Below, piece by piece: positions 52,603 through 61,674 of a DNA stretch of 64,000 bases. The stretch covers positions 1 to 64,000 of the forward strand of contig CAVWLF010000011.1 of assembly GCA_963755815.1 (NCBI GenBank). The letters are read 5' to 3'. This DNA comes from Palsa-506 sp963755815 (GTDB lineage: Bacteria; Actinomycetota; Actinomycetes; Streptosporangiales; Streptosporangiaceae). Under the pieces are notes generated by a model, which saw only the letters and a program-made list of their open reading frames with translations, was not told the origin of the DNA and made no database searches. Made by a program: the position numbers and the translations under genes. Within the stretch, counting starts at the first letter, position 1. Each line of letters starts with the position of its first letter.

Positions 52603-53493
52603 ATGTGCCGGCTATTCGGATTAACCGCCGGGAGGCAGGCGGTTGGCGCCACCTTCTGGCTCCTGGACGCCCCTGACTCGCTGGAGGCGCAGAGCCACCG
52701 CAACGTCGACGGAAGCGGGATCGGCTTCTTCGATCCCGCCGGGAAGCCCATCCTGGATAAGCAGCCCGAGCCGGCCTTCTCCGACGAGGAGTTCATCCGC
52801 GCGGCCCGGCAGGCCACCTCGACGACGTTTGTCGCGCACGTCCGCTGGGCCACGGCGGGCGGCCGGACGGTCGAGAACACCCACCCGTTCGCGATGGGCG
52901 GCCGGATCATGGCGCACAACGGCGGCTTCGGCGAGCTCGCCCGGCTGGACTATGAGCTGGGTTCCGATCGCAAGCTCGTGCACGGCGACACCGACTCAGA
53001 ACGCTACTTCGCGCTGATCACCCAGCAGACCGCGGCCCACGACGGGGATGTCGGGGCCGGCCTCACCGCCGCCGCCCGCTGGATCGGCGAGCACCTGCCG
53101 GTCTCGTCGCTGAACGTGATCGTCGCCGCGCCGGGTGAGCTGTGGGCGCTGCGCTACCCGGGCCAGCATGCGCTGCACGTGATCGAGCGGCCTGCCGGGA
53201 ACAGCGAGCCCGCCGGGCCCGTCAGTCCGGCCAGCTCCGTCAGTCCGGCCGGCTCCGCCGGGATGCACGTCCGCAGCGCGACGTCCTCCATGCACGTGCC
53301 CGCGGCCCGGTCCCTGCCCACCGTGGTGATCGCCTCGGAGGAACTCGACGGCGAGCGCGGCTGGCGGATGCTCGCCGACGGAGAGCTGATCCACGTGCGC
53401 CCCGACCTCACCGTCGAATCCGCCGTGGTGATACCTGAGCCCCCGGCCCGGCTGGTCCCCTTGCCCGCGCAAAATCCCAACATCGACACGTAA
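52603..53493 (+). CDS. Class II glutamine amidotransferase (EgtC/YafJ type)
   Basis: 296 residues. The Met is followed by the nucleophile Cys2 (MCRLFGLTAG), with the family motifs SHRNVDGSGIGF, FVAHVRWATAGGR, THPFAMGGRIMAHNGGF and GDTDSERYFALI. Such proteins release ammonia from glutamine or hydrolyse gamma-glutamyl amides (EgtC in ergothioneine synthesis). No ergothioneine genes are adjacent, so the substrate is open. It follows the formamidase gene by 57 bases in the same direction. A Ser/Pro-rich loop lies near residue 205. Confidence 0.85.
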   Translation: MCRLFGLTAGRQAVGATFWLLDAPDSLEAQSHRNVDGSGIGFFDPAGKPILDKQPEPAFSDEEFIRAARQATSTTFVAHVRWATAGGRTVENTHPFAMGGRIMAHNGGFGELARLDYELGSDRKLVHGDTDSERYFALITQQTAAHDGDVGAGLTAAARWIGEHLPVSSLNVIVAAPGELWALRYPGQHALHVIERPAGNSEPAGPVSPASSVSPAGSAGMHVRSATSSMHVPAARSLPTVVIASEELDGERGWRMLADGELIHVRPDLTVESAVVIPEPPARLVPLPAQNPNIDT

Positions 53494-53531
53494 AGGCGCC
53501 ACCGCGCCGACGGCAACGCGGCTGCTGCGGC

Positions 53532-54203
53532 TCAGCCGATGAGCGGGAGACGGGGATCGTCGTGCGGCGCGCGGCCCGAGGCGGCCCGGACCCAGGCCAT
53601 GTCATCGGCCAGGTCGGCGGGCCGGCCCGGCACGTAGCGCCGGGCGATCAGCTCGTCCAGGATCGCCGCGGTCAGCGCGAGCCCGTCGGCCGTGGCCATG
53701 CTGTCCTGGCCGAGCGCGTCGGTGAGGTCGATGCCGTGCACCACGGCCTCCACCACCCGGCTGGGCACGAACTCACCGAGCTGCATCAGCGCGTAGTACC
53801 CGGAGCCGACCACCCCGGGCGGCGTGGCGCGGGACTCCTCGATGGTCCGGCTGAAGGTCTCGTGCAGCACGCCGGCCATCTCGGCCGGCTGCTTGCCCGC
53901 CACCATCGTGTAGGCGTAGTCGTAGACGACCGGGGCCACCTCCGAGCGGGGGAAGATGAAGAAGCTGACCCGGTCCCGGCCGACCTGGCCGTCCTGCTGG
54001 CTCGAGATCAGCATCCGGGTGAGCCCGATCGAGATATCGAAATGGCCAGCCAGCTCGAATAGCGTCCACGGGCTCTGCGTGTCGTCGACGGGCTGGAGCC
54101 GGGTCGGCGTCCGCCAGTCGGCCTCGCTCAGGCCGCGGAACGCCTGCTCCACCTGCCGGAGCTCCGCGTCCAGGGTCTGAACCGCATCCGCATAACTACT
54201 CAT
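53532..54203 (-). CDS. DinB/MDMPI (mycothiol-dependent maleylpyruvate isomerase-like) family protein
   Basis: 223 residues from ATG 54203, which overlaps the epimerase stop by eight bases (ATGAGTAG), so translation is coupled. The four-helix metal-binding fold is indicated by FELAGHFDISIGLTRML (metal His) and ESRATPPGVVGSGYYALMQL, and VVEAVVHGIDLTDALG near the end. Family members use mycothiol. The true substrate is unknown; coupling to a sugar epimerase is unusual. Confidence 0.8.
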   Translation of the reverse strand: MSSYADAVQTLDAELRQVEQAFRGLSEADWRTPTRLQPVDDTQSPWTLFELAGHFDISIGLTRMLISSQQDGQVGRDRVSFFIFPRSEVAPVVYDYAYTMVAGKQPAEMAGVLHETFSRTIEESRATPPGVVGSGYYALMQLGEFVPSRVVEAVVHGIDLTDALGQDSMATADGLALTAAILDELIARRYVPGRPADLADDMAWVRAASGRAPHDDPRLPLIG

Positions 54204-55158
54204 CCACGCCTCCCGTGCCGCTACCGAAGACCGACTCGGAGAACCAGCGCCAGGTCCGCGGAATGCCGTCCTCGCGGCTGATGCTGGGCTGGTACCCGAG
54301 CACCTGCTTGGCGAGATCGTAAGACGCGAAGTTGCGCCCGACCTCACCGGCCCGGCTGGGCCGGTACTCGACCGGATGCTCCGGTCGGCCGGCCGCGCGG
54401 CTGCACAGGCTGGCCAGTTCCCGCACCGTGGTCTCGACGCCGGACGCGATGTGCAGCACGGTGCCGCCCGGGACATCGCGTTCCAGCGCCAGCACCAGCG
54501 CGCCGGCGATGTCCTCGACATGGGTGTAATCGCGCGACGCCGAGCCATCGCCGTAGATCACGATCGGCTCGCCCGCCTGGATCGCGCGGAAGAACAGCGT
54601 CATCGCCCCCCGCTTCCGGGCGCTCCACGGGCCGTAGACGTTCGCGAACCGGAGCGCCACCGTGCGCAGGCCGTATGCCTGCGCGAACGCGTAGGCATAG
54701 CCCTCGCCGGCCAGCTTGCTCGCGCCGTAGGGCGAAATCGGCTTCGGCAGCGAAGATTCGCTGACCGGCGGCTCGGCGTCCCCGATCAGGGCGCCGCCGG
54801 TGGAGGCCAGCACCACGCGTTCCAGGCCGGCCCGGCGGGCGGCGTCGAGTACCCGGAACGTGCCGACCACATTGACGTCGAAATTCGGCACCGGATCCTG
54901 GACGGACATGATCACGGAGCCGGCCGCCGCGAGATGTATCACGGACTGCGTCCCGGCCAGCGCGGCGTCGAGCGCGGCGACATCGCGGATGTCTCCCTCG
55001 ACAAGCTCGGCGTCCACGCCGGCCAGATGGGCCGGGTCACCGGTCGAGTAATTGTCGAACACGCGGACCGCATGACCGTCCGCGGCCAGCCGCCGGACCA
55101 GTGTCGCGCCGACGAAACCGGCTCCGCCGGTGACCAGTACCCGCCTCTGCTCAGCCAT
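54196..55158 (-). CDS. NAD-dependent epimerase/dehydratase (UDP-glucose 4-epimerase-like)
   Basis: 320 residues, ATG 55158. The NAD-binding motif TGGAGFVGATLVRRLAADG opens the protein, and the catalytic YxxxK is in SPYGASKLAGEGYAYAFA, with the Ser/Thr of the triad in LASTGGALIG. The C-terminal part recognises a nucleotide sugar (ASGVETTVRELASL; VEYRPSRAGEVGRN). An extended SDR of the GalE/WbpP type. Confidence 0.92.
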   Translation of the reverse strand: MAEQRRVLVTGGAGFVGATLVRRLAADGHAVRVFDNYSTGDPAHLAGVDAELVEGDIRDVAALDAALAGTQSVIHLAAAGSVIMSVQDPVPNFDVNVVGTFRVLDAARRAGLERVVLASTGGALIGDAEPPVSESSLPKPISPYGASKLAGEGYAYAFAQAYGLRTVALRFANVYGPWSARKRGAMTLFFRAIQAGEPIVIYGDGSASRDYTHVEDIAGALVLALERDVPGGTVLHIASGVETTVRELASLCSRAAGRPEHPVEYRPSRAGEVGRNFASYDLAKQVLGYQPSISREDGIPRTWRWFSESVFGSGTGGVDE

Positions 55159-55187
55159 AACGGGTAAAGCTAGCAGCGGAGCCGGCG

Positions 55188-55268
55188 GTTCTCGCCGGTT
55201 ACCCGCCCGCTGGCCCGCCGTTCTTGCCGGTTACCCGCCCGCTGGCCCGCGGTTCTCGCCGGTTACCC
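55188..55268. repeat. Tandem 32-base repeat, 2.5 copies
   Basis: Copies begin at 55188, 55220 and 55252 (partial), each starting GTTCTCGCCGGTTACCCG (one has T for C at position 6). They lie between the epimerase start and the small membrane gene, before coding sequence, and share the GGTTACC core with the longer repeats at 55537. Confidence 0.8.
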
Positions 55269-55481
55269 GGCCGCGGTGGCCGGCTGGCCGGCCGGGAGCG
55301 GCCGGCTGACGGTCACCGGCCCAGGTGCGGGAGCACCGTCGCCGCTCGCCTTGGTTCCCATCTGGAAGCCGCCAAACAGCAGCGACAGCACCACCAGGAC
55401 GATCAGCAGTATCACCACCCACAGCAGGCATCCGGCTCGCCTGCCGACGCGCGTGCGGCCACGCCGCCAGCCTCTGGCCAT
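55263..55481 (-). CDS. Small single-helix membrane protein
   Basis: 72 residues, ATG 55481. Arg-rich N-terminus (MARGWRRGRTRVGRRAG), one membrane helix (CLLWVVILLIVLVVLSLLFGG) and a Gly/Pro/Thr-rich tail. No known family; similar small membrane proteins with a basic N-terminus are common in actinobacteria. It is flanked on both sides by tandem repeats. Confidence 0.5.
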   Translation of the reverse strand: MARGWRRGRTRVGRRAGCLLWVVILLIVLVVLSLLFGGFQMGTKASGDGAPAPGPVTVSRPLPAGQPATAAG

Positions 55482-55536
55482 ATCTCCTCCTGCGAGTCAT
55501 CGCCGGTAACAGCGGCCGGAGCCGCTGCCCCGGCAC

Positions 55537-55700
55537 AGCTGCCGGAGCCATTACCCGTAACCGCGGACGTCATTCCGGCGAATTCCCGGCGATAGCTGCC
55601 GGAGCCGTTACCGGTAACCCGCGGACGTCATTCTGGCGGATCCCCGGCGACAGCTGCCGGAGCCGTTACCGGTAACCCGCCGACCTCTTCCGGCTGATCT
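55537..55700. repeat. Tandem 57-58-base repeat, about three copies
   Basis: Copies start at 55537, 55594 and 55652, each beginning AGCTGCCGGAGCC and holding, in the last two, the palindrome GTTACCGGTAAC followed by CGCGGACGTCATT. Copies differ at several bases. No spacers, so this is not a CRISPR. It fills most of the 376-base gap before the DUF4230 gene; the rest (55701-55857) shows nothing clear. Confidence 0.8.
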
Positions 55701-55857
55701 ATGGCCATCGCCGCCCGACCGGGCGGTACTGCCGGACTGGGTCGTACTGCCGGACCGGGCCGTAACGGCGTGAATCAGTCCGTGCCCGCGGGGTAAGTGG
55801 GGTGCGGCGCGGGCGCGGCCCGCGCGCGACAGGACCGAATGGACGGGAGGCCAGGCA

Positions 55858-56541
55858 ATGGCCCGCATGCTACGAGGCCGGGGATGGGCCGGGCGGCTGG
55901 CGGCACTGGCGGTCGCGCTGGGTGCCGTGATTGTGCTGGTGCTCGTGCTGTCCGCGGTGCGCCTGCTGCCGCAGCTGCGCAACCCGTTCGGGGAGACCAC
56001 CACCGAACGCAGCGGCCCGGTCCTGCTGAAGTCGATCACGCAGCTCAGCCGTTATGAGGCGGCGAGCGGCTCATTCCAGGTAGTTGTCGACCTGACCAGG
56101 CATGCCTCGTTTATGCCCTCGTTCATTGAGGGCAGCCAGACATTGTTCATCGGACAGGGCACCGACATCGCATTCGTCAATTTCTCGCAGCTGAAAGGCC
56201 GCGCCATTACGGTCTCGCCGGATCGCACCGCGGTGCGGGTAACGCTCCCGCCCGCGCAGCTTGAGCCGGCCGCGCTGAATGTCCGGCAGTCGTACGTCTA
56301 CGCCCAGCAGCAAGGCCTGCTGGACCGGATCGGGAACTTCTTCGCCGGCAATCCCAATAGCCAGCAGCAGGTCTACATCCTGGCTGAGCAGAAGATCGGC
56401 ACCGCCGCGCAGCACAGCCCGCTCCTGGCCGAGGCGCAGAAGAATACCCGCAGCATGCTCGACGGCATGCTGCGCTCACTCGGATTCCGGCAGGTCACCA
56501 TCACCTTCGGCGCCACCACCACCAGCGCCGGCAGCCAATGA
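55858..56541 (+). CDS. DUF4230 domain-containing membrane-anchored protein
   Basis: 227 residues, ATG 55858. An N-terminal signal anchor (GRLAALAVALGAVIVLVLVLS) precedes an extracytoplasmic DUF4230 domain (LLKSITQLSRYEAASGSFQVVVDL, FIGQGTDIAFVNFSQLKG, ITVSPDRTAVRVTLPPAQL). Function unknown; the pattern is frequent in actinobacteria and firmicutes. Confidence 0.87.
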   Translation: MARMLRGRGWAGRLAALAVALGAVIVLVLVLSAVRLLPQLRNPFGETTTERSGPVLLKSITQLSRYEAASGSFQVVVDLTRHASFMPSFIEGSQTLFIGQGTDIAFVNFSQLKGRAITVSPDRTAVRVTLPPAQLEPAALNVRQSYVYAQQQGLLDRIGNFFAGNPNSQQQVYILAEQKIGTAAQHSPLLAEAQKNTRSMLDGMLRSLGFRQVTITFGATTTSAGSQ

Positions 56542-56556
56542 TTTGCCGGCCGGGCA

Positions 56557-57576
56557 TCAGGCCGCTGAACTGGCCCGCACCACCAGCCGCGTTGGCATCC
56601 GCTGGTCCGGCGGGCGGCTGTCAGCCGGTCCGAGCAGCGTGCGGACCGCCAGGGCAGCGAGTTTCTCCACCGGCTGGCGCACGGTCGACAGGGCCGGGGT
56701 GGTCATGAGCGCCGGCGGCGAGTCGTCGAAACCCACCACGGCGACGTCGTCGGGGACCCGGCGCCCGCTGCCGATGAGGACCTGGAGCGCGGCCGCGGCC
56801 ATCAGGTCGGATGCGGCGAAAACCGCGTCCGGGCCCGGCGTCGTCCTGAGCAGCAGGCGGGTAGCTTCGGCCGCGCCGGTCCTGGTGAAGTCGGCGCTGA
56901 CCACGGCCTCGGGCAGTCCGGCGGAACGCATTACGGACCGGTAGCCGGCCAGCCGCTCGCGGGCGCACGGGTTCCGCTCCGGCCCGGCGATCATCGCGAT
57001 CCGCCGGCAGCCCCGGTTCACCAGGTGCTGGATCGCCGCCGCCGTCCCCGCCTCGTTCTCCGGGTCCACGCTGGGCAGCGATGGCCCGGAACGGCCCATC
57101 GAAACCAGTGGCCGTCCCAGGCCGCTGAGGCCTGCCGCCTCTTCCGCATCGACATTGACCAGGACGGCGCCCAGGCTGCGCCGGTTCCTGCGCCAGGCGC
57201 CGGAGGCGGCTACCGATCCGCGCTGCCCCAGCTGCACGGCCAGCGACAGGCCGTGGCGGGCCGTCTCCTCCTGGGCGCCGGCGATGACCCGCGCGTAATA
57301 AGGGTCAGCGGCGAATTCCTGCCGGTCAGCGACGCCGATGGCCAGGACCACCACATCGCCGCCCGCCCCGGCGAGCTGCCGCGCGGCCGGGTCCGGCACC
57401 CAGCCGGTCGCCGCTACCGCATGCTCGACCCGCCGCCTGGAGGCATCCCCGACCCGGGTCGCCCCGGAAACGACGCGGGAAACGGTCGCAATCGACACGC
57501 CGGCCTGCCTGGCCACCTCGTAGATGGTCGGCGGCCTGCCGCCGCCCGGGCTGCCCGCATCAACCGGATCCGACAC
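56557..57576 (-). CDS. LacI family transcriptional regulator
   Basis: 339 residues from the GTG at 57576, chosen because the helix-turn-helix (TIYEVARQAGVSIATVSRV) then begins near residue 17. The sugar-binding core follows, with VGFDDSPPALMTTPALSTVRQP near the end. The effector is likely a sugar or related small molecule. It is divergent from the flavin monoamine oxidase at 57788 with about 211 bases between; it may control that gene. No clear operator was identified. Confidence 0.9.
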   Translation of the reverse strand: MSDPVDAGSPGGGRPPTIYEVARQAGVSIATVSRVVSGATRVGDASRRRVEHAVAATGWVPDPAARQLAGAGGDVVVLAIGVADRQEFAADPYYARVIAGAQEETARHGLSLAVQLGQRGSVAASGAWRRNRRSLGAVLVNVDAEEAAGLSGLGRPLVSMGRSGPSLPSVDPENEAGTAAAIQHLVNRGCRRIAMIAGPERNPCARERLAGYRSVMRSAGLPEAVVSADFTRTGAAEATRLLLRTTPGPDAVFAASDLMAAAALQVLIGSGRRVPDDVAVVGFDDSPPALMTTPALSTVRQPVEKLAALAVRTLLGPADSRPPDQRMPTRLVVRASSAA

Positions 57577-57787
57577 ACCGCGAGCATATGCCCCGCGCCG
57601 GGCCGGCGGCATGACCTGCCCGGCCGCCCTGCCCGGCCGCCCTGTCCCCGGCGAGCGGAGCCGGGCGAGCGGAGCCGGCGGCGGTGCCATGGTGGCCGCT
57701 GAACCCGCACCCTGCCGGGAACCGCTGGCGCGGCCCTTGCGTATCCTCCGGCATAGCAGGCCTCCACCAGCAGCGTTAGGCGCCTTC

Positions 57788-59473
57788 ATGGTGAACGAAC
57801 GTAGCCGCGATGCACCCCGTGACGGGAACGGCGCGGTCACGATCTTCGGCCCGGATTTCCCGTTCGCGTTCGACGACTGGATCGCGCACCCGGCCGGTCT
57901 CGGCTCGATCCCGGCCGAGCATCATGGCGAAGAGGTCGCCGTCGTCGGCGCGGGCATCTCCGGCCTGGTCGCTGCGTACGAGCTGATGAAGCTTGGGGTC
58001 AAGCCGGTGGTCTACGAGGCCGCGCGGATGGGCGGGCGGCTGCGTTCGCAGGCGTTCGAGGGTGCCGAGGGCGTGGTCGCGGAACTCGGCGGGATGCGTT
58101 TCCCGGTGTCGGCGACGTCGTTCTACCACTACGTCGACATGCTGGCCCTGCAGACCCGGCCGTTCCCCAACCCGCTGACCGAGGCCTCCGGCAGCACGGT
58201 CATCGACCTGGAGGGCGTCACGCATTATGCGCACGGGCTCGGCGACCTGCCCCCGCTGTTCACCGAGGTCGCTGACGCGTGGGCGCAGGCGCTGGCGGAG
58301 GTGCGCTACACCGATATCCAGGACGCGATCCGGGCGCGCGACGTCCCGGCGCTGAAGTCGCTGTGGAACGATCTCGTGCCCCGCTGGGACGACCGCACAT
58401 TCTACGACTTCGTCGCGAGCTCGAAGGCGTTCTCCTCGCTGTCGTTCCGCCATCGCGAGGTCTTCGGGCACGTCGGGTTCGGCACCGGCGGCTGGGACTC
58501 CGACTATCCGAACACCATGCTGGAGATCTTCCGGGTCGTGATGACCAACTGCGACCAGGACCAGCGCCTGGTGGTCGGCGGCGCGGAGCAGGTTCCCCGC
58601 GGCATCTGGCGGCACCCGGCCCCCGGAGCCGCGCACTGGCCGGACGGCACCTCGCTGGCCTCGCTGCACTCCGGCGCACCCCGGGCCGGCGTCGCGCGGA
58701 TCGCGCGCGACGCCGATGGCCGGCTCGCGGTGACCGACGCCTGGGGTGACACCCGCCGGTACGCGGCGGTCCTGACGACCTGCCAGAGCTGGCTGCTTAC
58801 CACGCAGATCGAATGCGAGGAGAGCCTGTTCTCGCAGAAGATGTGGATGGCCCTGGACCGCACCCGCTACATGCAGTCCTCCAAGACCTTCGTGATGGTC
58901 GACCGGCCATTCTGGAAGGACACCGACCCGCGCACCGGCCGCGACGTCATGAGCATGACGCTGACCGACCGGCTGACCCGCGGCACCTATCTGTTCGACA
59001 ACGGCGCTAACCAGCCCGGCGTGATCTGCCTGACGTACTCCTGGATGAGCGACGCGATGAAGATGCTGCCGGAGCCGGTCGACCGCCGGGTCCGGCTCGC
59101 GCTGGGCGCCCTGGGCCAGATCTACCCGGATGTCGACATCGCCAGCCACATCATCGGCGACCCGATCACCGTGTCCTGGGAGGCTGACCGCCATTTCCTG
59201 GGGGCGTTCAAGGGGGCGCTGCCCGGGCACTACCGGTACAACGAGCGGATGTACGGCCATTTCATGCAGGATGACCTGCCGCCGGAGCAGCGTGGCATCT
59301 TCATTGCCGGCGACGACGTGTCCTGGACGCCGGCCTGGGTCGAGGGCGCGGTCCAAACCTCGCTGAACGCGGTCTGGGGCATCATGCATCACCTCGGCGG
59401 CCGAACCCACCCGGACAACCCCGGGCCGGGCGACCAGTTCGCCGCCATCGGGCCGATCCAGCTCCCCGACTGA
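57788..59473 (+). CDS. Flavin monoamine oxidase / tryptophan 2-monooxygenase-like enzyme
   Basis: 561 residues, ATG 57788. FAD-binding VAVVGAGISGLVAAYELMKLG, the GG motif MGGRLRSQAF, and ELGGMRFPVSATSFYHYVD are characteristic of the L-amino-acid oxidase / IaaM-type branch. The C-terminal FAD motif GIFIAGDDVSWTPAWVEGAV is intact. Likely oxidises an aromatic amino acid, perhaps tryptophan, to an amide or keto acid; the next gene needed for auxin synthesis is not seen. Confidence 0.87.
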   Translation: MVNERSRDAPRDGNGAVTIFGPDFPFAFDDWIAHPAGLGSIPAEHHGEEVAVVGAGISGLVAAYELMKLGVKPVVYEAARMGGRLRSQAFEGAEGVVAELGGMRFPVSATSFYHYVDMLALQTRPFPNPLTEASGSTVIDLEGVTHYAHGLGDLPPLFTEVADAWAQALAEVRYTDIQDAIRARDVPALKSLWNDLVPRWDDRTFYDFVASSKAFSSLSFRHREVFGHVGFGTGGWDSDYPNTMLEIFRVVMTNCDQDQRLVVGGAEQVPRGIWRHPAPGAAHWPDGTSLASLHSGAPRAGVARIARDADGRLAVTDAWGDTRRYAAVLTTCQSWLLTTQIECEESLFSQKMWMALDRTRYMQSSKTFVMVDRPFWKDTDPRTGRDVMSMTLTDRLTRGTYLFDNGANQPGVICLTYSWMSDAMKMLPEPVDRRVRLALGALGQIYPDVDIASHIIGDPITVSWEADRHFLGAFKGALPGHYRYNERMYGHFMQDDLPPEQRGIFIAGDDVSWTPAWVEGAVQTSLNAVWGIMHHLGGRTHPDNPGPGDQFAAIGPIQLPD

Positions 59474-59572
59474 GCCGCGCGAGCGCGCATCAGGTCGGCG
59501 CGCGCCGAGCCGGCTCAGCGCCGGGCGCCCCCGGCCATGCGCCGACGCCGGCTCCGCACCGGCGCATCAGGT

Positions 59573-59628
59573 CACGAGCTCAGCGCCCGAGCGCACCGCC
59601 CACGAGCTCAGCGCCCGAGCGCACCGGC
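59573..59628. repeat. Tandem 28-base repeat, two copies
   Basis: CACGAGCTCAGCGCCCGAGC begins at 59573 and again at 59601; the two 28-base copies differ only near their ends. It lies in the 224-base gap between the oxidase and GlpD. No other element is seen in that gap. Confidence 0.7.
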
Positions 59629-59697
59629 CACTAACCGCTAATTCATCCGGCGCTGAATGAGCCCGGCCGGAGCTGACATAAGCCGAATCCGGCGCGG

Positions 59698-61674
59698 TTA
59701 GCATGCCGATTCCGGCGGCCGTTCGCCGTAGAACGGAACTGGGTCGGTCGCCTTGGCCCGCGCCTGGCTGGCCAGCAGGTCGTCGGGTTCACCCTGGGCG
59801 GCCAGATCCGCCGCCACCGCCCTGGCGTACTGGGCGACTTCACGGCTGGCCCGCTCGCCGTCCCAGCCCAGCTCGGCGGCCATCAGCGCGGCCACCTGCG
59901 GAGCGGCCGCCAGTCCCCGGTCGCGGCTCTCGATCGCGATCCGGGTCCGCCGGGCCAGCACGTCGTCCAGGCGGACGGCGCCCTCATGCGTGCACGCGTA
60001 GACGATCTCGGCCGCCAGGTAGCCACCTGGGCCGCCGACCGGCCGGGCGAGTTCCGGCCGCCCGGCGATCAGCGCCAGCAGGTCGTCGATGCACGAGCCG
60101 TACCGGCCGAGCAGCCGCTCTACCTGGCTGGCCGGCAGGCCGCTGGCGGACGCGAGCTGCTCGCGCGAGTCCCATCGCCGCGCGTACCCGGCCGCGCCGA
60201 CGAGCGGCACCTGATGGGTGCGGGACGGCGGAATGGCGCCCGGGCCGCCCGCTCCCGCGCCGCTGGCTCCTAGGCCAGCGCCGGCTCCCGTGCCGCCACC
60301 TGTTCCCGTGCGGCCGGCTCCTGCACCGCTGGCTCCTGCGCCGCCGCCGGCTCCCGTGCCGCCGCCGGGTCCCGTGCCGCTGGCGGCGCTGGCCCGACCG
60401 TCTGCCCGGTCACCAGCGGCGGCCAGGTCACGGGACGCGGCGTCGATCAGGTCGCGGGCCATCACCCGGTACGTGGTGAACTTGCCACCGGCGATCACCG
60501 ACAGCCCCGGCCGGGACGAGTCGATGGTGTGCTCGCGGCTCAGCCGGGTGGTGTCCCCGCCGCCGGAAGCGACCAGCGGCCGCAGCCCGGCGAAGACGCC
60601 CTCGATGTCCCCGGCGTCAAGCGGATCACGCAGCATCCGGTTGACCTTGGCCAGCAGGTAGTCGATGTCCGCCCGGCTGGCCGCTGGGTGACCGGGGTCG
60701 AACGGCCACTCGGTGTCGGTGTCCCCGATCAGCCAGTGCTCGCCCCACGGAATCACGAACAGCACGCTCTTCTCGGTCCGGGTCAGCAGCCCGGTGTCCA
60801 TCCGGATGCGGTCCCGCGGCACGACGATGTGCACGCCCTTGGACGGCCGCACCCGCAGCGGACCGCTCGCCCGGCCGGATCCGCCCTCACCCGCCGGCTC
60901 CGTCCCGGCCCCGGTCCGGTCGCCGGTCCAGGCCCCCGTGGCCAGCACCACATGGCGGCCGCGGATCACCAGGTCGGACCCGTCGAGCAGATCGCTGGCC
61001 CGCACCCCGGCCACCCGCGCGCCCTCGCTCAGCAGGCCGTCCATCCGCACGTTGGTGGCCAGCGCCGCCCCGTAGGCCGCGGCGGTCCGGGCCAGGACCG
61101 CGACCATCCGCGCGTCGTCCTCGCCGGCGTCATAGAACTGGACCGCGCCCACGAAGGCGTCCGGGTTCAGGGCCGGGGCCAGCCGCAACGCCCCTGTCCG
61201 GCTGAAATGACGGGCCCGCGGTACGGCCTTCCGCCCGCCCATGGTGTCGTACAGCAGCAGCCCGGCCCCCAGGTACGGCCGCTCCCACCAGCGGTGGGTC
61301 AGCGGCCAGAGGAACGGCACCGGCTTGACCAGGTGCGGGGCCAGCCTGGTCAGCAGCAGCCGGCGTTCCCGCAGCGCCTCGCGGACCAGCCCGAAGTCGA
61401 GCATCTCCAGGTAGCGAAGCCCGCCGTGGATGAGCTTGCTCGACTTGCTCGACGCGCCCGCCGCGTAGTCGCGGGCCTCGATCAGGGCCACGGACAGGCC
61501 CCGCGTCGCGGCATCCAGCGCCGCCCCGGTCCCGGTGACCCCGCCGCCCACGACGACGATGTCGAAGACCTCGGCCGCCATCCGCTGCCGCGACCACGCC
61601 CGGTGCGACGGCCCCAGTGCCGACGGGCCCGGTGCCGCTGCGGCGCCAGCGTCCGGGTCAGCGGGCCGGGTCAC
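59698..61674 (-). CDS. glpD: Glycerol-3-phosphate dehydrogenase/oxidase
   Basis: 658 residues from the GTG at 61674, which overlaps the glpK stop (GTGA). FAD-binding VVVGGGVTGTGAALDAATRG, the substrate segment SSKSSKLIHGGLRYLE and IAGGKFTTYRVMARDLI are all present. Between the FAD domain and the C-terminal domain lies a 70-residue Gly/Ala-rich run (about residues 415-490, GTGPGGGTGAGGGAGASGAG and similar), absent from most homologues, encoded by imperfect GCTCCTGC/GGCTCC-type repeats. The enzyme oxidises glycerol 3-phosphate to DHAP. With GlpK upstream it completes glycerol use. Confidence 0.9.
   Translation of the reverse strand: MTRPADPDAGAAAAPGPSALGPSHRAWSRQRMAAEVFDIVVVGGGVTGTGAALDAATRGLSVALIEARDYAAGASSKSSKLIHGGLRYLEMLDFGLVREALRERRLLLTRLAPHLVKPVPFLWPLTHRWWERPYLGAGLLLYDTMGGRKAVPRARHFSRTGALRLAPALNPDAFVGAVQFYDAGEDDARMVAVLARTAAAYGAALATNVRMDGLLSEGARVAGVRASDLLDGSDLVIRGRHVVLATGAWTGDRTGAGTEPAGEGGSGRASGPLRVRPSKGVHIVVPRDRIRMDTGLLTRTEKSVLFVIPWGEHWLIGDTDTEWPFDPGHPAASRADIDYLLAKVNRMLRDPLDAGDIEGVFAGLRPLVASGGGDTTRLSREHTIDSSRPGLSVIAGGKFTTYRVMARDLIDAASRDLAAAGDRADGRASAASGTGPGGGTGAGGGAGASGAGAGRTGTGGGTGAGAGLGASGAGAGGPGAIPPSRTHQVPLVGAAGYARRWDSREQLASASGLPASQVERLLGRYGSCIDDLLALIAGRPELARPVGGPGGYLAAEIVYACTHEGAVRLDDVLARRTRIAIESRDRGLAAAPQVAALMAAELGWDGERASREVAQYARAVAADLAAQGEPDDLLASQARAKATDPVPFYGERPPESAC

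Noticed and set aside
55188..55700. Possible CRISPR array
   Set aside because: The repeats are adjacent without variable spacers, there are only two or three copies, and no cas gene is nearby.
57776..59410. 544-residue open frame opposite the flavin oxidase
   Set aside because: Arg/Gly/His-rich shadow; the plus strand has an intact oxidase.
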